Below, in pieces: positions 26,980 to 35,750 of a DNA stretch of 64,000 nt. The position numbers were made by a program, and so were the translations under genes. A model generated the notes under the pieces. The model was given only the letters and a program-made list of their open reading frames with translations. It had not been told where the DNA came from and ran no database searches. Position 1 is the stretch's first letter; each line of letters begins with the position of its first letter. This stretch comes from SZUA-430 sp040381215 (GTDB lineage Bacteria; Pseudomonadota; Alphaproteobacteria; Micropepsales; Micropepsaceae). Where the stretch lies: assembly GCA_040381215.1 (NCBI GenBank), contig JBEIHO010000005.1, forward strand, positions 1 to 64,000, written 5' to 3'.

Positions 26980-27591
26980 TCAGTTGGGAAGCGCTTCCTT
27001 GGCCGGCACGTGCTTCATCACGGCATTCACCTGCACCGGTGTAAGCCGAACCGGCTTGAGCGCGGGCGAAGGACCTGCACTTCCCGAAAGAAGCATCGTG
27101 CCGCTGACCCCCGTCGATGCAACCACCTGTGCCTTGCGGAACTCGTTATAGACCTGCGGACCAGCAACAACGAGGCCGATATTGCCGGCCACATTGGCGT
27201 CTTGAATGCCACCAATGGAAGTCACGAGGCGCCCGAACACGACGGTACCTTCGTCCGGCTTGAAAACAGTGACGATCGGAAAACCGCCGTTGAAGGCATT
27301 GATGGTGGACAACGAGTCGGCGGCATCGGCCTCGAACCCGACCGCGATCAGAAGCCCGCTGCAGTTCTTCTGCGAACCCGCATCGCAGAACCGCAGCGAG
27401 GTCGAGTATTTCAGGCCCTTGTAGTCGAAATGTACGAACTGCACGCCATCACTGGTCTGCATCTCGATCGCCGTAGCCCCGATATCGGTCAGGACACCCT
27501 TCACGTTATCCGCTGTGAATGAATTGATAGGTGCCGCAAACGCCGGCACTGAAAGCAGCGAAGCGGCTGCCAGGGAAAGAAGATGCCTCAT
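26980..27591 (-). CDS. Secreted YbjN-like protein
   Basis: 203 residues from the ATG at 27591; 12 upstream in-frame residues are basic and unneeded. The signal peptide is about 1-20 (MRHLLSLAAASLL). The next 75 residues resemble YbjN domains, with GVLTDIGATAIEM and LRFCDAGSQKNCSGLLIAVGF holding a Cys pair typical of secreted YbjN-like proteins. The C-terminal half is featureless. Convergent with the cyclase gene, with a 9-base gap. Function unknown. Confidence 0.65.
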   Translation of the reverse strand: MRHLLSLAAASLLSVPAFAAPINSFTADNVKGVLTDIGATAIEMQTSDGVQFVHFDYKGLKYSTSLRFCDAGSQKNCSGLLIAVGFEADAADSLSTINAFNGGFPIVTVFKPDEGTVVFGRLVTSIGGIQDANVAGNIGLVVAGPQVYNEFRKAQVVASTGVSGTMLLSGSAGPSPALKPVRLTPVQVNAVMKHVPAKEALPN

Positions 27592-27826
27592 GAAGTGACC
27601 CCGATGACTGGCTCCGGCATTCGTCATGAAGCCGCAAGCCGCGCGACGCTAGTAACGGGGCCATGCAGCATCAAGCTGAATCACGCCGCATCGAACTGAA
27701 AACAAGCCATTGCTGCAGCCACCGCGCGCACCGCAACAGCAGCAAACCCCCAGAGGCGAAATCGGCACGATTGTTGATTGCGGCGCAGCGTCGTCTTCGC
27801 GCGACGCACGAACACGGAAACTGTCC
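27592..27826. other. 235-base intergenic region
   Basis: Lies between the start of the YbjN-like gene and the stop of the sensor kinase gene, both leftward. It must contain the YbjN-like gene's promoter. Short frames on both strands (for example 27663-27872 and 27649-27849) lack ribosome sites or recognisable sequence and are not called. Confidence 0.5.
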
Positions 27827-29191
27827 CTACATTCGAGCCCGAACAACAAATGACGCAGCCAATCCCCCCTGAGGCGAAGTGGACAGGGTCAACGCCAGCC
27901 CATAGGCATCAAGGATATCGGCGACAATGGCCAGACCCAACCCGGCACCGCCCGGCTGGGAATCCAGTCGCACCCCGCGCCCGAGCACGACATCCCGCTC
28001 TGCCGGCGAAAGACCATCACCATCATCATCGACGCAAACCCGGGCCAGACCCGAGCCCGCCGGATCCACACCAACGCGCACATGCGATGACGCATGACGC
28101 ACGCCATTCTCGATCAGGTTACCCATCACCTCGACCAGGTCAGGTTCATCGATGGCAACGCACATCGTCTCCGGAATGTCGACCACGACGTTCACAAGGT
28201 CACAGGCAGGTGTTCGCCGGATGACGGCCACGATGCGCTCGACTGCCGGCCGCAGCACCGTCTCGCTGCCGCGCCCGCCATGGCGCACCCGCGTACGCGC
28301 CAGTTCGCGCTCCACTTGCCGCGACATCGCATCAACGGCCACCTCGATCCCCTGCGCGATTTCCGGCGCGCCTTGGTCTGCGATGCGGGCTGCATCCGCC
28401 TTCAATGCAGCAAGGGGCGTCTTGAGGCCATGTGCAAGATCTGCCGCGCGGGCGCGCGCCCGCTCGATCTGGGCATCCGCACCATCCAGCAGCGCATTGA
28501 CCTCCTGTACAAGCGGCATGACTTCGCTGGCCGCAGCCGAAGGCAACCGGCGCAGCGTTCCGCCGCGGACGGCCGCAACCTGCCGCCCGATCCCGGCAAG
28601 GGGTGCCGTGCCGAGCGCAATCTGCAGCAGGCTCGCACCCGCAAGCACGACACCCAGGCCCACCAGCGCCAGCACGAGGTCCCCGGAAAAATCAGCCGTC
28701 AAGCCGTCGATTTCGCGGCGGTCCATCGCAACCGAGAACCGAACAACACGCTCGCCCGTACCGTCTGGCAACAAGAGCCGGCGCTCATGCACACGCAGGC
28801 TCGTGTCACGCGGACCCGGGCGATCATCAACCGCCACCACACCAGAAGCCGGCAGTCCTGCGCCGGCTGCAAGCCGAAGGTCCCAGAGCGAGCGCGAGCG
28901 CAGCATGCTGCCGCTCGCTTCGTCTTCGATCTGCCAGTAGAGCCCGCCGCGAACCTTTCCAAAGCGGGGATCCGATGGCGCAGGCTCCAGAGCCAATTGC
29001 CCGGAAGCAGACACCTGCGTTGCAGATGCAAGCTGCGCCAGATGCAGATCAAGCTCCGAGCCGATGCGCCTTTCGACATGCCGCTCGAACAGCGCGACAA
29101 GCCCCGCCCACGACAGCACGAGAACGACCACAAGTCCGGCGATGGCGCCAGCAGCAAGGCGCAGCCTTACCGAGGAGAACATGTATGTCAT
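27827..29191 (-). CDS. Membrane sensor histidine kinase (PhoQ/QseC-like layout)
   Basis: 454 residues. Membrane segment about 9-33, periplasmic sensor domain to about 178, second membrane segment about 180-205, HAMP-like linker, HisKA with phospho-acceptor His in DLAHGLKTPLAAL, and HATPase with N-box NLIENGVRHA and G-boxes DDDGDGL and GGAGLGLAI. The H-box has Gly-Leu-Lys after His where Glu is usual, a pattern also seen in PhoQ-type kinases (HXLKTP). Its start overlaps the response-regulator stop by four bases. Confidence 0.93.
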   Translation of the reverse strand: MTYMFSSVRLRLAAGAIAGLVVVLVLSWAGLVALFERHVERRIGSELDLHLAQLASATQVSASGQLALEPAPSDPRFGKVRGGLYWQIEDEASGSMLRSRSLWDLRLAAGAGLPASGVVAVDDRPGPRDTSLRVHERRLLLPDGTGERVVRFSVAMDRREIDGLTADFSGDLVLALVGLGVVLAGASLLQIALGTAPLAGIGRQVAAVRGGTLRRLPSAAASEVMPLVQEVNALLDGADAQIERARARAADLAHGLKTPLAALKADAARIADQGAPEIAQGIEVAVDAMSRQVERELARTRVRHGGRGSETVLRPAVERIVAVIRRTPACDLVNVVVDIPETMCVAIDEPDLVEVMGNLIENGVRHASSHVRVGVDPAGSGLARVCVDDDGDGLSPAERDVVLGRGVRLDSQPGGAGLGLAIVADILDAYGLALTLSTSPQGGLAASFVVRARM

Positions 29192-29853
29192 GACGCCGCG
29201 TCACCCACGACATATCCGAAGCCGCGACGCGTCTCTATGAACGGGATGCCGAGCTTGCGACGGATCCGCCCGACGATGACCTCGATCGCATTCGACTCGC
29301 GCTCGGAGTGATCACCATGGATCTGCTCACCCAGCTCGACTTGCGAGACGACGCGCCCGGCGTTCAGCATGAGATGGCAAAGCAACCTGAACTCGAGTGG
29401 CGTCAGGTTGACGGGATTACCGGAAACGGTGGCACGCATGCTGCGCTGATCAAGCGCAACCGGTCCGACTTCAAGCAATGGCGCTGCGTGACCCGAGGCG
29501 CGTCGCACCAGCGCCCGGAGCCGCGCAAGCACCTCCTCCATCGCAAAGGGCTTGGCAATATAGTCATCGGCACCAAGATCAATGCCCTCGACGCGCTCGC
29601 TCCAGGTCCCGCGCGCAGAGAGGATCAGTACCGGCATGGTACGGCCCGACTTGCGCCATCGCCTGAGCACGGTCAGGCCATCGAGCCCGGGCAGCCCGAG
29701 ATCCAGAACGACCGCCGAATAGGTCTCCGTGTCCCCGCGAAACCAGGCATCTTCGCCGTCGCGGGCATGATCCACCGTCCAGCCGGCGGCACGCATGGCC
29801 TCACCAAGCGCATGCGAGATCTGCCTGTCGTCTTCAACAAGGAGCACGCGCAT
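29188..29853 (-). CDS. OmpR/PhoP-family response regulator
   Basis: 221 residues. The receiver domain has acidic pocket E7, D8 and D9, phospho-Asp51 (VVLDLGLPG) and Lys in YIAKPF; a winged-helix domain fills 125-218. It is translated in coupling with the kinase downstream and the PepSY gene upstream (its ATG overlaps that stop). The likely targets are the PepSY genes themselves; see the tandem repeat at 30259-30276. Confidence 0.95.
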   Translation of the reverse strand: MRVLLVEDDRQISHALGEAMRAAGWTVDHARDGEDAWFRGDTETYSAVVLDLGLPGLDGLTVLRRWRKSGRTMPVLILSARGTWSERVEGIDLGADDYIAKPFAMEEVLARLRALVRRASGHAAPLLEVGPVALDQRSMRATVSGNPVNLTPLEFRLLCHLMLNAGRVVSQVELGEQIHGDHSERESNAIEVIVGRIRRKLGIPFIETRRGFGYVVGDAAS

Positions 29854-30236
29854 CAGTCGTCATCCCGCCGGCGATCGCCACCGCGCCCCCGGCCACGCCG
29901 GTCGTCAACCTCAAGGACGCGCCCGGTCCGGGCATCAACGGTGATTTCGCGGACACGCCCGCGACCATCGATGACCTTCACCTCGCAAATGGCAATGCCG
30001 TCCCGCACGTCAAACTCCACCTCGATGACCTCGCCGCCACCGGCCGCACGCAGCGCCGCAGCCGTCAGGACTTCCAGCGGCAACGTCTTTCCACTCTCGA
30101 AATATCGCATGGCCTCATCATGGTCGCCATGACCACCGCGCCCCTCCCGCGCCTGCAGGCCGCCCGTGGTAAACGCGACCACCAGCAAGGCGATCGACGC
30201 AACGGCAGTCAGTCGTGACGCAGGGCAAAGGCTCAT
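29853..30236 (-). CDS. Secreted PepSY-domain protein
   Basis: 127 residues from the ATG at 30236; the frame runs back to 30488 but that part overlaps the divergent gene and lacks family character. Signal peptide about 1-28, then a PepSY domain ending GRVREITVDARTGRVLEV, then an Arg/Gly/Asp-rich tail. PepSY proteins upstream of PhoPQ-like pairs often act as periplasmic accessory or inhibitor proteins. It is first gene of a PepSY-regulator-kinase operon. Confidence 0.88.
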   Translation of the reverse strand: MSLCPASRLTAVASIALLVVAFTTGGLQAREGRGGHGDHDEAMRYFESGKTLPLEVLTAAALRAAGGGEVIEVEFDVRDGIAICEVKVIDGRGRVREITVDARTGRVLEVDDRRGRGRGGDRRRDDD

Positions 30237-30258
30237 CCTTCCAGTCTCGCCGATACTT

Positions 30259-30276
30259 GCTGACAAAACGCTGACA
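30259..30276. promoter_or_regulatory. Tandem GCTGACA repeats, probable response-regulator box
   Basis: GCTGACA at 30259-30265 and GCTGACA at 30270-30276, separated by AAAC, giving an 11-base period. OmpR/PhoB-family regulators bind tandem direct repeats with this period as head-to-tail dimers. The site lies between two divergent PepSY genes and beside the regulator gene, so autoregulation is a reasonable inference. Confidence 0.6.
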
Positions 30277-30350
30277 GCGCGCATCGAGGCCCTGTCATGC
30301 TCATTATGCCAGAACACCCTCGCCGACAGACCAACCACGGAGAGAAAACC

Positions 30351-30686
30351 ATGAATACGTCCAAAAGCCTGCTCACGATCGCTGCCGCAGCCACCCTCAG
30401 CGCGACCCTCTGCCAAACCGCCCTCGCGCGCCGCGGCGATGATGACAGGCGCAGCCAGGATCACAGCCATCGCAGCAGCAGTGACCACTGCACCTCAGCA
30501 CCAAGATCCCAATGGCTGCCACGCGCAGGCTTCGCTGAGCGCGGCCGCAAGCAGGGCTACAACGTGGTGAAGATTGAGCTTTCCGGAACCTGCTACGAGG
30601 TTTACGGAACCCGCAACGGGATACTGTATGAACTCTACTTCAACCCGGCGACGGGAGACCTCGTCAGGGTTGAGCGCGAGGACTGA
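30351..30686 (+). CDS. Secreted small PepSY-like protein
   Basis: 111 residues from the ATG at 30351, with a GGAGAG ribosome site 9 bases upstream. Signal peptide about 1-26 (ending ALA), a His/Asp/Ser-rich linker, then about 60 residues with VVKIELSGTCYEVYG and ELYFNPATGDLVRVE, the terminal strand pattern of PepSY-like domains. Divergent from the other PepSY gene across the tandem-repeat box. Confidence 0.78.
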   Translation: MNTSKSLLTIAAAATLSATLCQTALARRGDDDRRSQDHSHRSSSDHCTSAPRSQWLPRAGFAERGRKQGYNVVKIELSGTCYEVYGTRNGILYELYFNPATGDLVRVERED

Positions 30687-30784
30687 AGCTCCACTTTCGC
30701 AGCCGTCAATGACCTCCGAGGTGATTGCACGCACCGACACCCATGGGGCAGGTCTCTACTACCGCAGACGGGAGGGCCCTGCCC

Positions 30785-31204
30785 ATGACGGAAATCTTGC
30801 ACCGACGATGGCTGGTATTCACATCGATCATCATCGGCGCCTTTGGACCGGTATTCGCCCTCGGCACCATGGAGCCGACCCTGGAACCGGCGCGCCTGTC
30901 GCTTGACATCCTCACCTGGCCGGTCGACGGCGACATAACCCTTGCTCACGCCGAGACGCGATTTCTCGCGGCGCTGACCGGCGGCTTCCTGCTGGGCTGG
31001 GGTGTGACGATCTTCTGCCTCGCCCGTTGGGTCCACCCCCTCGCACCCGACCCCGTGCGCAAATGCGTCCTGGCCGGACTTTGCGCCTGGTTCCTGCTCG
31101 ACAGCGCAGGCTCCGTCGCATCAGGTAACGCCACCAACGTCCCCTTCAACGTGATCGTTCTGTTGCTGGCCGCAGGCCCGCTCTGGTGGCCGGCACGCAC
31201 ATGA
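30785..31204 (+). CDS. Four-helix membrane protein of unknown function
   Basis: 139 residues from the ATG at 30785, with GGAGGG 9 bases upstream. Hydrophobic segments at about 8-28, 62-82, 93-112 and 117-135 (RWLVFTSIIIGAFGPVF, FLLGWGVTIFCLARW and others). I do not recognise the family. It follows the small PepSY gene by 98 bases and may share its transcript. Confidence 0.7.
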   Translation: MTEILHRRWLVFTSIIIGAFGPVFALGTMEPTLEPARLSLDILTWPVDGDITLAHAETRFLAALTGGFLLGWGVTIFCLARWVHPLAPDPVRKCVLAGLCAWFLLDSAGSVASGNATNVPFNVIVLLLAAGPLWWPART

Positions 31205-31346
31205 ACGCGCCCCATGGGTGCCCGGAAGAAGCAACCGTGGAATTGTCGCCGCATCACCGAAGCACTATCATGATCCCTCACAAGCCGCCTGCGCGGGCAC
31301 GGGCCTAAGATCTCGCGCACAACGGAAATGAAGGATCGACGCGCGC

Positions 31347-32426
31347 ATGGACGCAAGCGCCCTGTTTTCGAAGGACTATTTCGAAGCCCGCAGCAGGTTC
31401 AGGTTGGCAGCGTCACGTGCCGGGGCCAGCCTGTTTGCCTATCTTCACCCGCATGCCAGGGGGCCCGCAGGCGAAGAGCTGTTCATCGATGTAGCGGTGA
31501 GTGGCAATCCCGGCGACACAGCACTGCTGGCTGTCGCCGGAACCCATGGCGTGGAGGGCTACGCAGGCGCCGCCGTCCTGACCGGATGGTTGACCCAACA
31601 AGCTGGACAGGTCCCAAAGTCACGCCAGATCCTCGTGCACGGCCTGAACCCGCATGGCTTTGCGTGGGACCGTCGCGTTACCGAAGAAAACGTCGACCTG
31701 AACCGCAACTTCATCGATTGGAACGCCGAGCGCCCGCGCAACGAACACTACATTCTGCTGGCTGATGCCATCGCCCCCAAGGACATCAGCGAAACCTCCA
31801 CCGAGGCCGCCAGCCGCGCCCTGCGGAACTATGCGCGCGAGCACGGCGCCTTTGCGATGCAGGAGACGATCAGCAAGGGCCAGTATACCCACCCCAGCGG
31901 CATGTATTTCGGTGGCGCATGCGAACAATGGTCCGCAACAACCCTGAAGACCATCGTGGCCGAGCACGCGCGCTCCTGCCGGCGCGCAGCAATCCTCGAC
32001 TTCCACACGGGCCTTGGACCCTATGGCGAGGCCGAGTTGATCAGCGAGGACGCGCCGGACAGTGAAGCCTTCGCCCGCGCCCGCACCTGGTATGGCGATG
32101 GCATTTGCTCGACACGCGCAGGCGACTCTGTGTCCGCCCAGGTCTTTGGAAGCGTCGACGGAGCCATACCCTCCATTTTCGCTGGCGCAGAAACAACAAC
32201 CATATGCGTGGAATACGGCACGCAATCCACGCTGGAGGTTTTCCAGGCTCTTCGAGCCGACAATTGGCTACACACGGTGGCGGGGCTCGACCACCCGGAC
32301 CGCAGCGCGATCAAGGCGCAGATCCGCCGGGCCTTCTATCCCGAGGAAGAACGGTGGAAGTCCATGATCTGGAACAGGGGAATGCGCGTGCTGCAACAGG
32401 CCATGGCGGGCCTGGCGCCCCCTTAA
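31347..32426 (+). CDS. DUF2817 / M14-like zinc carboxypeptidase
   Basis: 359 residues. The zinc motif HxxE is present as GTHGVEG (H67, E70); NPHG at 101-104, NVDLNRNF at 115-122 and a third His in LDFHTGLGPYG complete a carboxypeptidase-like site. This is the DUF2817 branch of M14 metallopeptidases, cytosolic (no signal peptide). It ends 63 bases before pqqA on the same strand, and no pqqF/pqqG (M16) gene is in the window. Trimming of a peptide near this operon is possible but unproven. Confidence 0.85.
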   Translation: MDASALFSKDYFEARSRFRLAASRAGASLFAYLHPHARGPAGEELFIDVAVSGNPGDTALLAVAGTHGVEGYAGAAVLTGWLTQQAGQVPKSRQILVHGLNPHGFAWDRRVTEENVDLNRNFIDWNAERPRNEHYILLADAIAPKDISETSTEAASRALRNYAREHGAFAMQETISKGQYTHPSGMYFGGACEQWSATTLKTIVAEHARSCRRAAILDFHTGLGPYGEAELISEDAPDSEAFARARTWYGDGICSTRAGDSVSAQVFGSVDGAIPSIFAGAETTTICVEYGTQSTLEVFQALRADNWLHTVAGLDHPDRSAIKAQIRRAFYPEEERWKSMIWNRGMRVLQQAMAGLAPP

Positions 32427-32489
32427 GCCTATTGCGCGATCCCCAAGCTTGCGCCAGACTGCCTTCAATATCTGCACGAGGTCGACAAA

Positions 32490-32570
32490 ATGAAGAAGTC
32501 CTGGCGCAAACCCAAGGTCCGCGAAATCTCCGCAGCGATGGAGATCAATTGCTACTGCTCGGCCGAGTAA
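32490..32570 (+). CDS. pqqA: PQQ precursor peptide PqqA
   Basis: A 26-codon gene. The peptide starts MKKSWRKPKVREI and ends EINCYCSAE. The defining E-x-x-x-Y motif is Glu18 and Tyr22, the two residues joined by PqqE and built into pyrroloquinoline quinone. Length and basic N-terminus are normal for PqqA. The Tyr is flanked by Cys on both sides (CYC). pqqB starts 31 bases downstream. Confidence 0.95.
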   Translation: MKKSWRKPKVREISAAMEINCYCSAE

Positions 32571-32601
32571 AGCCGCAGGAGCCCCCAGGCTCCCCCAGTC
32601 C

Positions 32602-33492
32602 ATGAAACTCATCGTCCTCGGGGCGGCGGCCGGTGGCGGCTTCCCGCAATGGAATGTTGCGAGCCCAAACAATCGACGGGCATTCGCAGCGGACGCCGCA
32701 TGCGTCCCGCAAACACAGTGCAGTCTTGCGGCATCCACGGATGGCACCGATTGGGTGCTCCTGAATGCAAGCCCGGACATTCGCCAGCAGATCCTTGCGA
32801 CCGCGGAATTGCATCCGCAGACGCCACCGCGCTCATCACCAATCCGTGCGGTGGTCCTGACCGGCGCCGACGTGGACGCCCTGGCAGGCCTTCTCATCCT
32901 GCGCGAGCGCCAACCCTTGACCGTCTGGGCGACCGATTATGTGCTCGCGGTGCTGCGTGCCAATCCGATCTTCAATGTACTCGACCGCGCCTGCGTTCAG
33001 TTCAGGACAATCACCCTTGGCGCCACCTTCGAGCCATCGCAGGGCCTGGCATGCACGCCACTTGAAACACCCGGCAAGCCACCACTCTTCATGGAAGCAA
33101 CCGATGGCATTGCCCCAGTCGAAGGCGCTTCCATAGGCATCGAACTGCGCACCGCAACAGGCAAGCGCGCGATCTTCATGCCGGCCTGCGCCGAAATCAC
33201 CAATGACACCCTGCAAGCCGTCGAGGGCGCCGATGCGCTGTTCTTCGATGGCACGCTGTGCACCGATGACGAGATGATCCGGTCGGGCGAAGGGGCCAAG
33301 ACAGCAAGGCGCATGGGCCACGTGGCCATGGACGAAGCCATTGCAAGGCTGCGCGATGCAAGCATTGGCAAGCGCTACTTCATTCACATCAACAATACCA
33401 ATCCGGTGCTCAACCGCGCTTCCGAGGAACGCAGGATCATCGAGGCGGCCGGCTGGAACATCGCCATGGACGGAATGAGGATGGAATTGTGA
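32602..33492 (+). CDS. pqqB: PQQ biosynthesis protein PqqB
   Basis: 296 residues of the metallo-beta-lactamase fold. LGAAAGGGFPQWNC-type start (here QWNV), NASPDIRQQI and LTGADVDALAGLL are PqqB hallmarks. It is thought to hydroxylate the Glu-Tyr intermediate. Normal length. Its stop overlaps the pqqC GTG start. Confidence 0.97.
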   Translation: MKLIVLGAAAGGGFPQWNVASPNNRRAFAADAACVPQTQCSLAASTDGTDWVLLNASPDIRQQILATAELHPQTPPRSSPIRAVVLTGADVDALAGLLILRERQPLTVWATDYVLAVLRANPIFNVLDRACVQFRTITLGATFEPSQGLACTPLETPGKPPLFMEATDGIAPVEGASIGIELRTATGKRAIFMPACAEITNDTLQAVEGADALFFDGTLCTDDEMIRSGEGAKTARRMGHVAMDEAIARLRDASIGKRYFIHINNTNPVLNRASEERRIIEAAGWNIAMDGMRMEL

Positions 33493-34211
33493 ACCTCTTG
33501 TCACCCACGCAGTTCGAGGCCGAGCTGCGCGCCATCGGCGCCGCGCGCTACCACAACCTGCACCCCTTCCACAAAAAGCTTCACGCCGGACAACTCGACA
33601 AGCGACAGGTCCAGGCCTGGGCCCTGAACCGCTACATCTACCAGAGCCGGATCCCCATCAAGGACGCGATCATCGTCTCGCGGATGCCAACCCCGGAACT
33701 GCGCGCCACCTGGCGCGTCCGCATCGAGGATCATGATGGAACGGACGGCACGGACGGCGGCATTGCGCGCTGGCTGAAACTGACCGACGGACTGGGCCTC
33801 ACCCGAGAGGACGTCGTCTCCGAGCGCCTCGCCCTGCCGGCAACCATCTTCGCTGCCGACGCCTACGTCCACTTCACGCAGGACCGCTCGCTATTGGAGG
33901 CCGTCGCGTCATCCCTGACGGAGATGTTCGCGCCCAGGATCATCGCCGAGCGGGTCGAAGGCATGCTGGCAGGCTACGACTTCGTGTCGAAGGAGACGCT
34001 GTCCTATTTTGGCGCCCGCATGACCCAGGCGCCGCGCGACGCCGATTTTGCGCTGAATTACTGCATCCAGAACGCCACGACCCCGCTTGCACAAACACTG
34101 TGCAAGCGCGCGCTCGAGTTCAAGTGCAGCGTCCTCTGGTCAATGCTGGACGCCCTGTACTATGCTTATGTCTCGCCAGGACATGTACCGCCGGGGGCAT
34201 TTGGATCATGA
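33489..34211 (+). CDS. pqqC: Pyrroloquinoline-quinone synthase PqqC
   Basis: 240 residues from a GTG start that overlaps the pqqB stop by four bases. The HO-like all-helical fold is shown by YHNLHPFHKKLHAG, RYIYQSRIPIKDA and RIEDHDG. It performs the final cofactor-less ring closure and eight-electron oxidation to PQQ. Normal length. Confidence 0.97.
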   Translation: MNLLSPTQFEAELRAIGAARYHNLHPFHKKLHAGQLDKRQVQAWALNRYIYQSRIPIKDAIIVSRMPTPELRATWRVRIEDHDGTDGTDGGIARWLKLTDGLGLTREDVVSERLALPATIFAADAYVHFTQDRSLLEAVASSLTEMFAPRIIAERVEGMLAGYDFVSKETLSYFGARMTQAPRDADFALNYCIQNATTPLAQTLCKRALEFKCSVLWSMLDALYYAYVSPGHVPPGAFGS

Positions 34212-34504
34212 GCGAAGACAAGAAACAGCCGGAAACGGCGCAAAAGGACTCAGCGCCAAAGCTCGCACCCGGCGTGCGCCTGAAAACGGATGACCAGCGC
34301 GGATCCGTCCTTCTGGGACCCGAGCGCGTGCTGGAGCTTGACGACATTGCCCTGTCCATTGTGACGCAGATCGATGGCAAGCGCCGCGTATCGGACATAG
34401 CCGCCGCTCTCGCGCGTGAGTACGACGAGAAAGCCGAGAATATCCGCGCCGACATCGACAGCCTGCTCAAGGACCTTGCAGCAAAGGGATACGTCAAGCC
34501 GTGA
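34208..34504 (+). CDS. pqqD: PQQ peptide chaperone PqqD
   Basis: 98 residues from the ATG at 34208, overlapping the pqqC stop (ATGA). A charged, Lys/Gln-rich leader of about 20 residues precedes the winged-helix RRE domain (LAPGVRLKTDDQRGSVLLGPERV ... GYVKP). PqqD binds PqqA and presents it to PqqE. The leader is slightly longer than in many homologues. Confidence 0.95.
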   Translation: MSEDKKQPETAQKDSAPKLAPGVRLKTDDQRGSVLLGPERVLELDDIALSIVTQIDGKRRVSDIAAALAREYDEKAENIRADIDSLLKDLAAKGYVKP

Positions 34505-35583
34505 CGGCACCGCCCGTGCCACTCGGCCTTCTCGCCGAACTCACGCACCGTTGTCCGTTGCAGTGCCCGTATTGCTCCAACCCGCTCGACCTGGTGCGCG
34601 CAAGCCAGGAACTCGACACGCGGACCTGGACCCGTGTCATCGAGGAAGCTGCGGGCCTCGGCATCGCTCATGTCCATCTGTCGGGTGGCGAGCCCCTCGC
34701 CCGCACCGACCTCGCCGAAATCACCAATGCAGCTCACCTCGCAGGCCTCTACACCAACCTCATAACCTCGGCGGTGGGACTTACGGCACAGCGCCTGGCC
34801 GAACTGCGTGCCGCCGGCCTCGATCACGTGCAGATCAGCTTCCAGGGTGTTGAGCCCGGCAAGGCCGACGCCATCGCACACATGAAGGGCGCCTTGCGCG
34901 CAAAGAAAGACGCAGCCCGTCTGGTTGCCAGCGAGGGCCTCGCCCTGACCGTCAACGCCGTGATCCATCGCGGCAACGTCGACGAAGTTCAAGCCTTCAT
35001 CGAACTCGCCGTTGAACTCGGTGCCGGTCGCCTCGAGATTGCTCATGTGCAATATCATGGCTGGGCGCTGTCAAACCGGGCCCACCTGATGCCCACCCGG
35101 GAGCAGTTCCTCGCAGCCCGCGCGACGGTTGACGAGGCGCGACGACGCCTGGAAGGCACGCTCGTGATCGATCACGTGATGCCAGACTATTTCGCCGAAC
35201 GGCCCAAGGCCTGCATGGGCGGCTGGGGACGCCAGGTCATCGTGATTACCCCTGACGGTCGAACGCTGCCCTGTCATGCCGCCGCCACCATACCTGGCCT
35301 TGCCTTCGCAAACGTCCGGACCTCATCGCTTGCCCGCATCTGGCAGGATGATGACGCGTTCAATCGGTTCCGGGGAACCGCGTGGATGCCCGAACCCTGC
35401 CAGGGATGCGAGCGCGCCGAACTCGACTGGGGTGGATGCCGCTGCCAGGCACTGGCGATTGTCGGCGACGCCGCCGCCACGGACCCGGTCTGCACCCTGT
35501 CGCCAAGCCATGGTCGCATGGCTGAACTGACCCGCGAGACTGCGGCAAGGCCAGGGTTCAGGTTCAGGCGCATCGGCGGCTGA
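34501..35583 (+). CDS. pqqE: Radical SAM PqqA glutamate-tyrosine cross-linking enzyme PqqE
   Basis: 360 residues from a GTG overlapping the pqqD stop. Radical SAM Cys C18, C22 and C25 (CPLQCPYC). The SPASM domain for auxiliary Fe-S clusters has C-terminal cysteines in LPCHAA and PCQGCERAELDWGGCRC. It links Glu and Tyr of PqqA. Normal length. It is the last gene of the pqq run. Confidence 0.97.
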   Translation: MTAPPVPLGLLAELTHRCPLQCPYCSNPLDLVRASQELDTRTWTRVIEEAAGLGIAHVHLSGGEPLARTDLAEITNAAHLAGLYTNLITSAVGLTAQRLAELRAAGLDHVQISFQGVEPGKADAIAHMKGALRAKKDAARLVASEGLALTVNAVIHRGNVDEVQAFIELAVELGAGRLEIAHVQYHGWALSNRAHLMPTREQFLAARATVDEARRRLEGTLVIDHVMPDYFAERPKACMGGWGRQVIVITPDGRTLPCHAAATIPGLAFANVRTSSLARIWQDDDAFNRFRGTAWMPEPCQGCERAELDWGGCRCQALAIVGDAAATDPVCTLSPSHGRMAELTRETAARPGFRFRRIGG

Positions 35584-35736
35584 GGCGCCCCCTCACCCCG
35601 GCCCGTCACGAAATCTTCACGCCACGTTGCGCCAAAAGCACAAGGAAATCCGGGCATACCTGCGCTTGCCACACCCTGCACGGGCACGGCTTGGTTGCAT
35701 TCACCCCAAAACAAAAGTGAAATCTCACGTGCAGGT

Positions 35737-35742
35737 AGGAGG
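35737..35742 (+). promoter_or_regulatory. Strong ribosome-binding site (AGGAGG)
   Basis: AGGAGG 8 bases before the ATG at 35751 fixes the start of the TPR-sulfotransferase gene. The rest of the 167-base gap after pqqE shows no clear terminator. Confidence 0.8.
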
Positions 35743-35750
35743 CCTGTTGC

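Noticed and set aside
27649..27872. Short frames between the YbjN-like and kinase genes
   Set aside because: No ribosome site, no recognisable sequence, and frames on both strands overlap each other.
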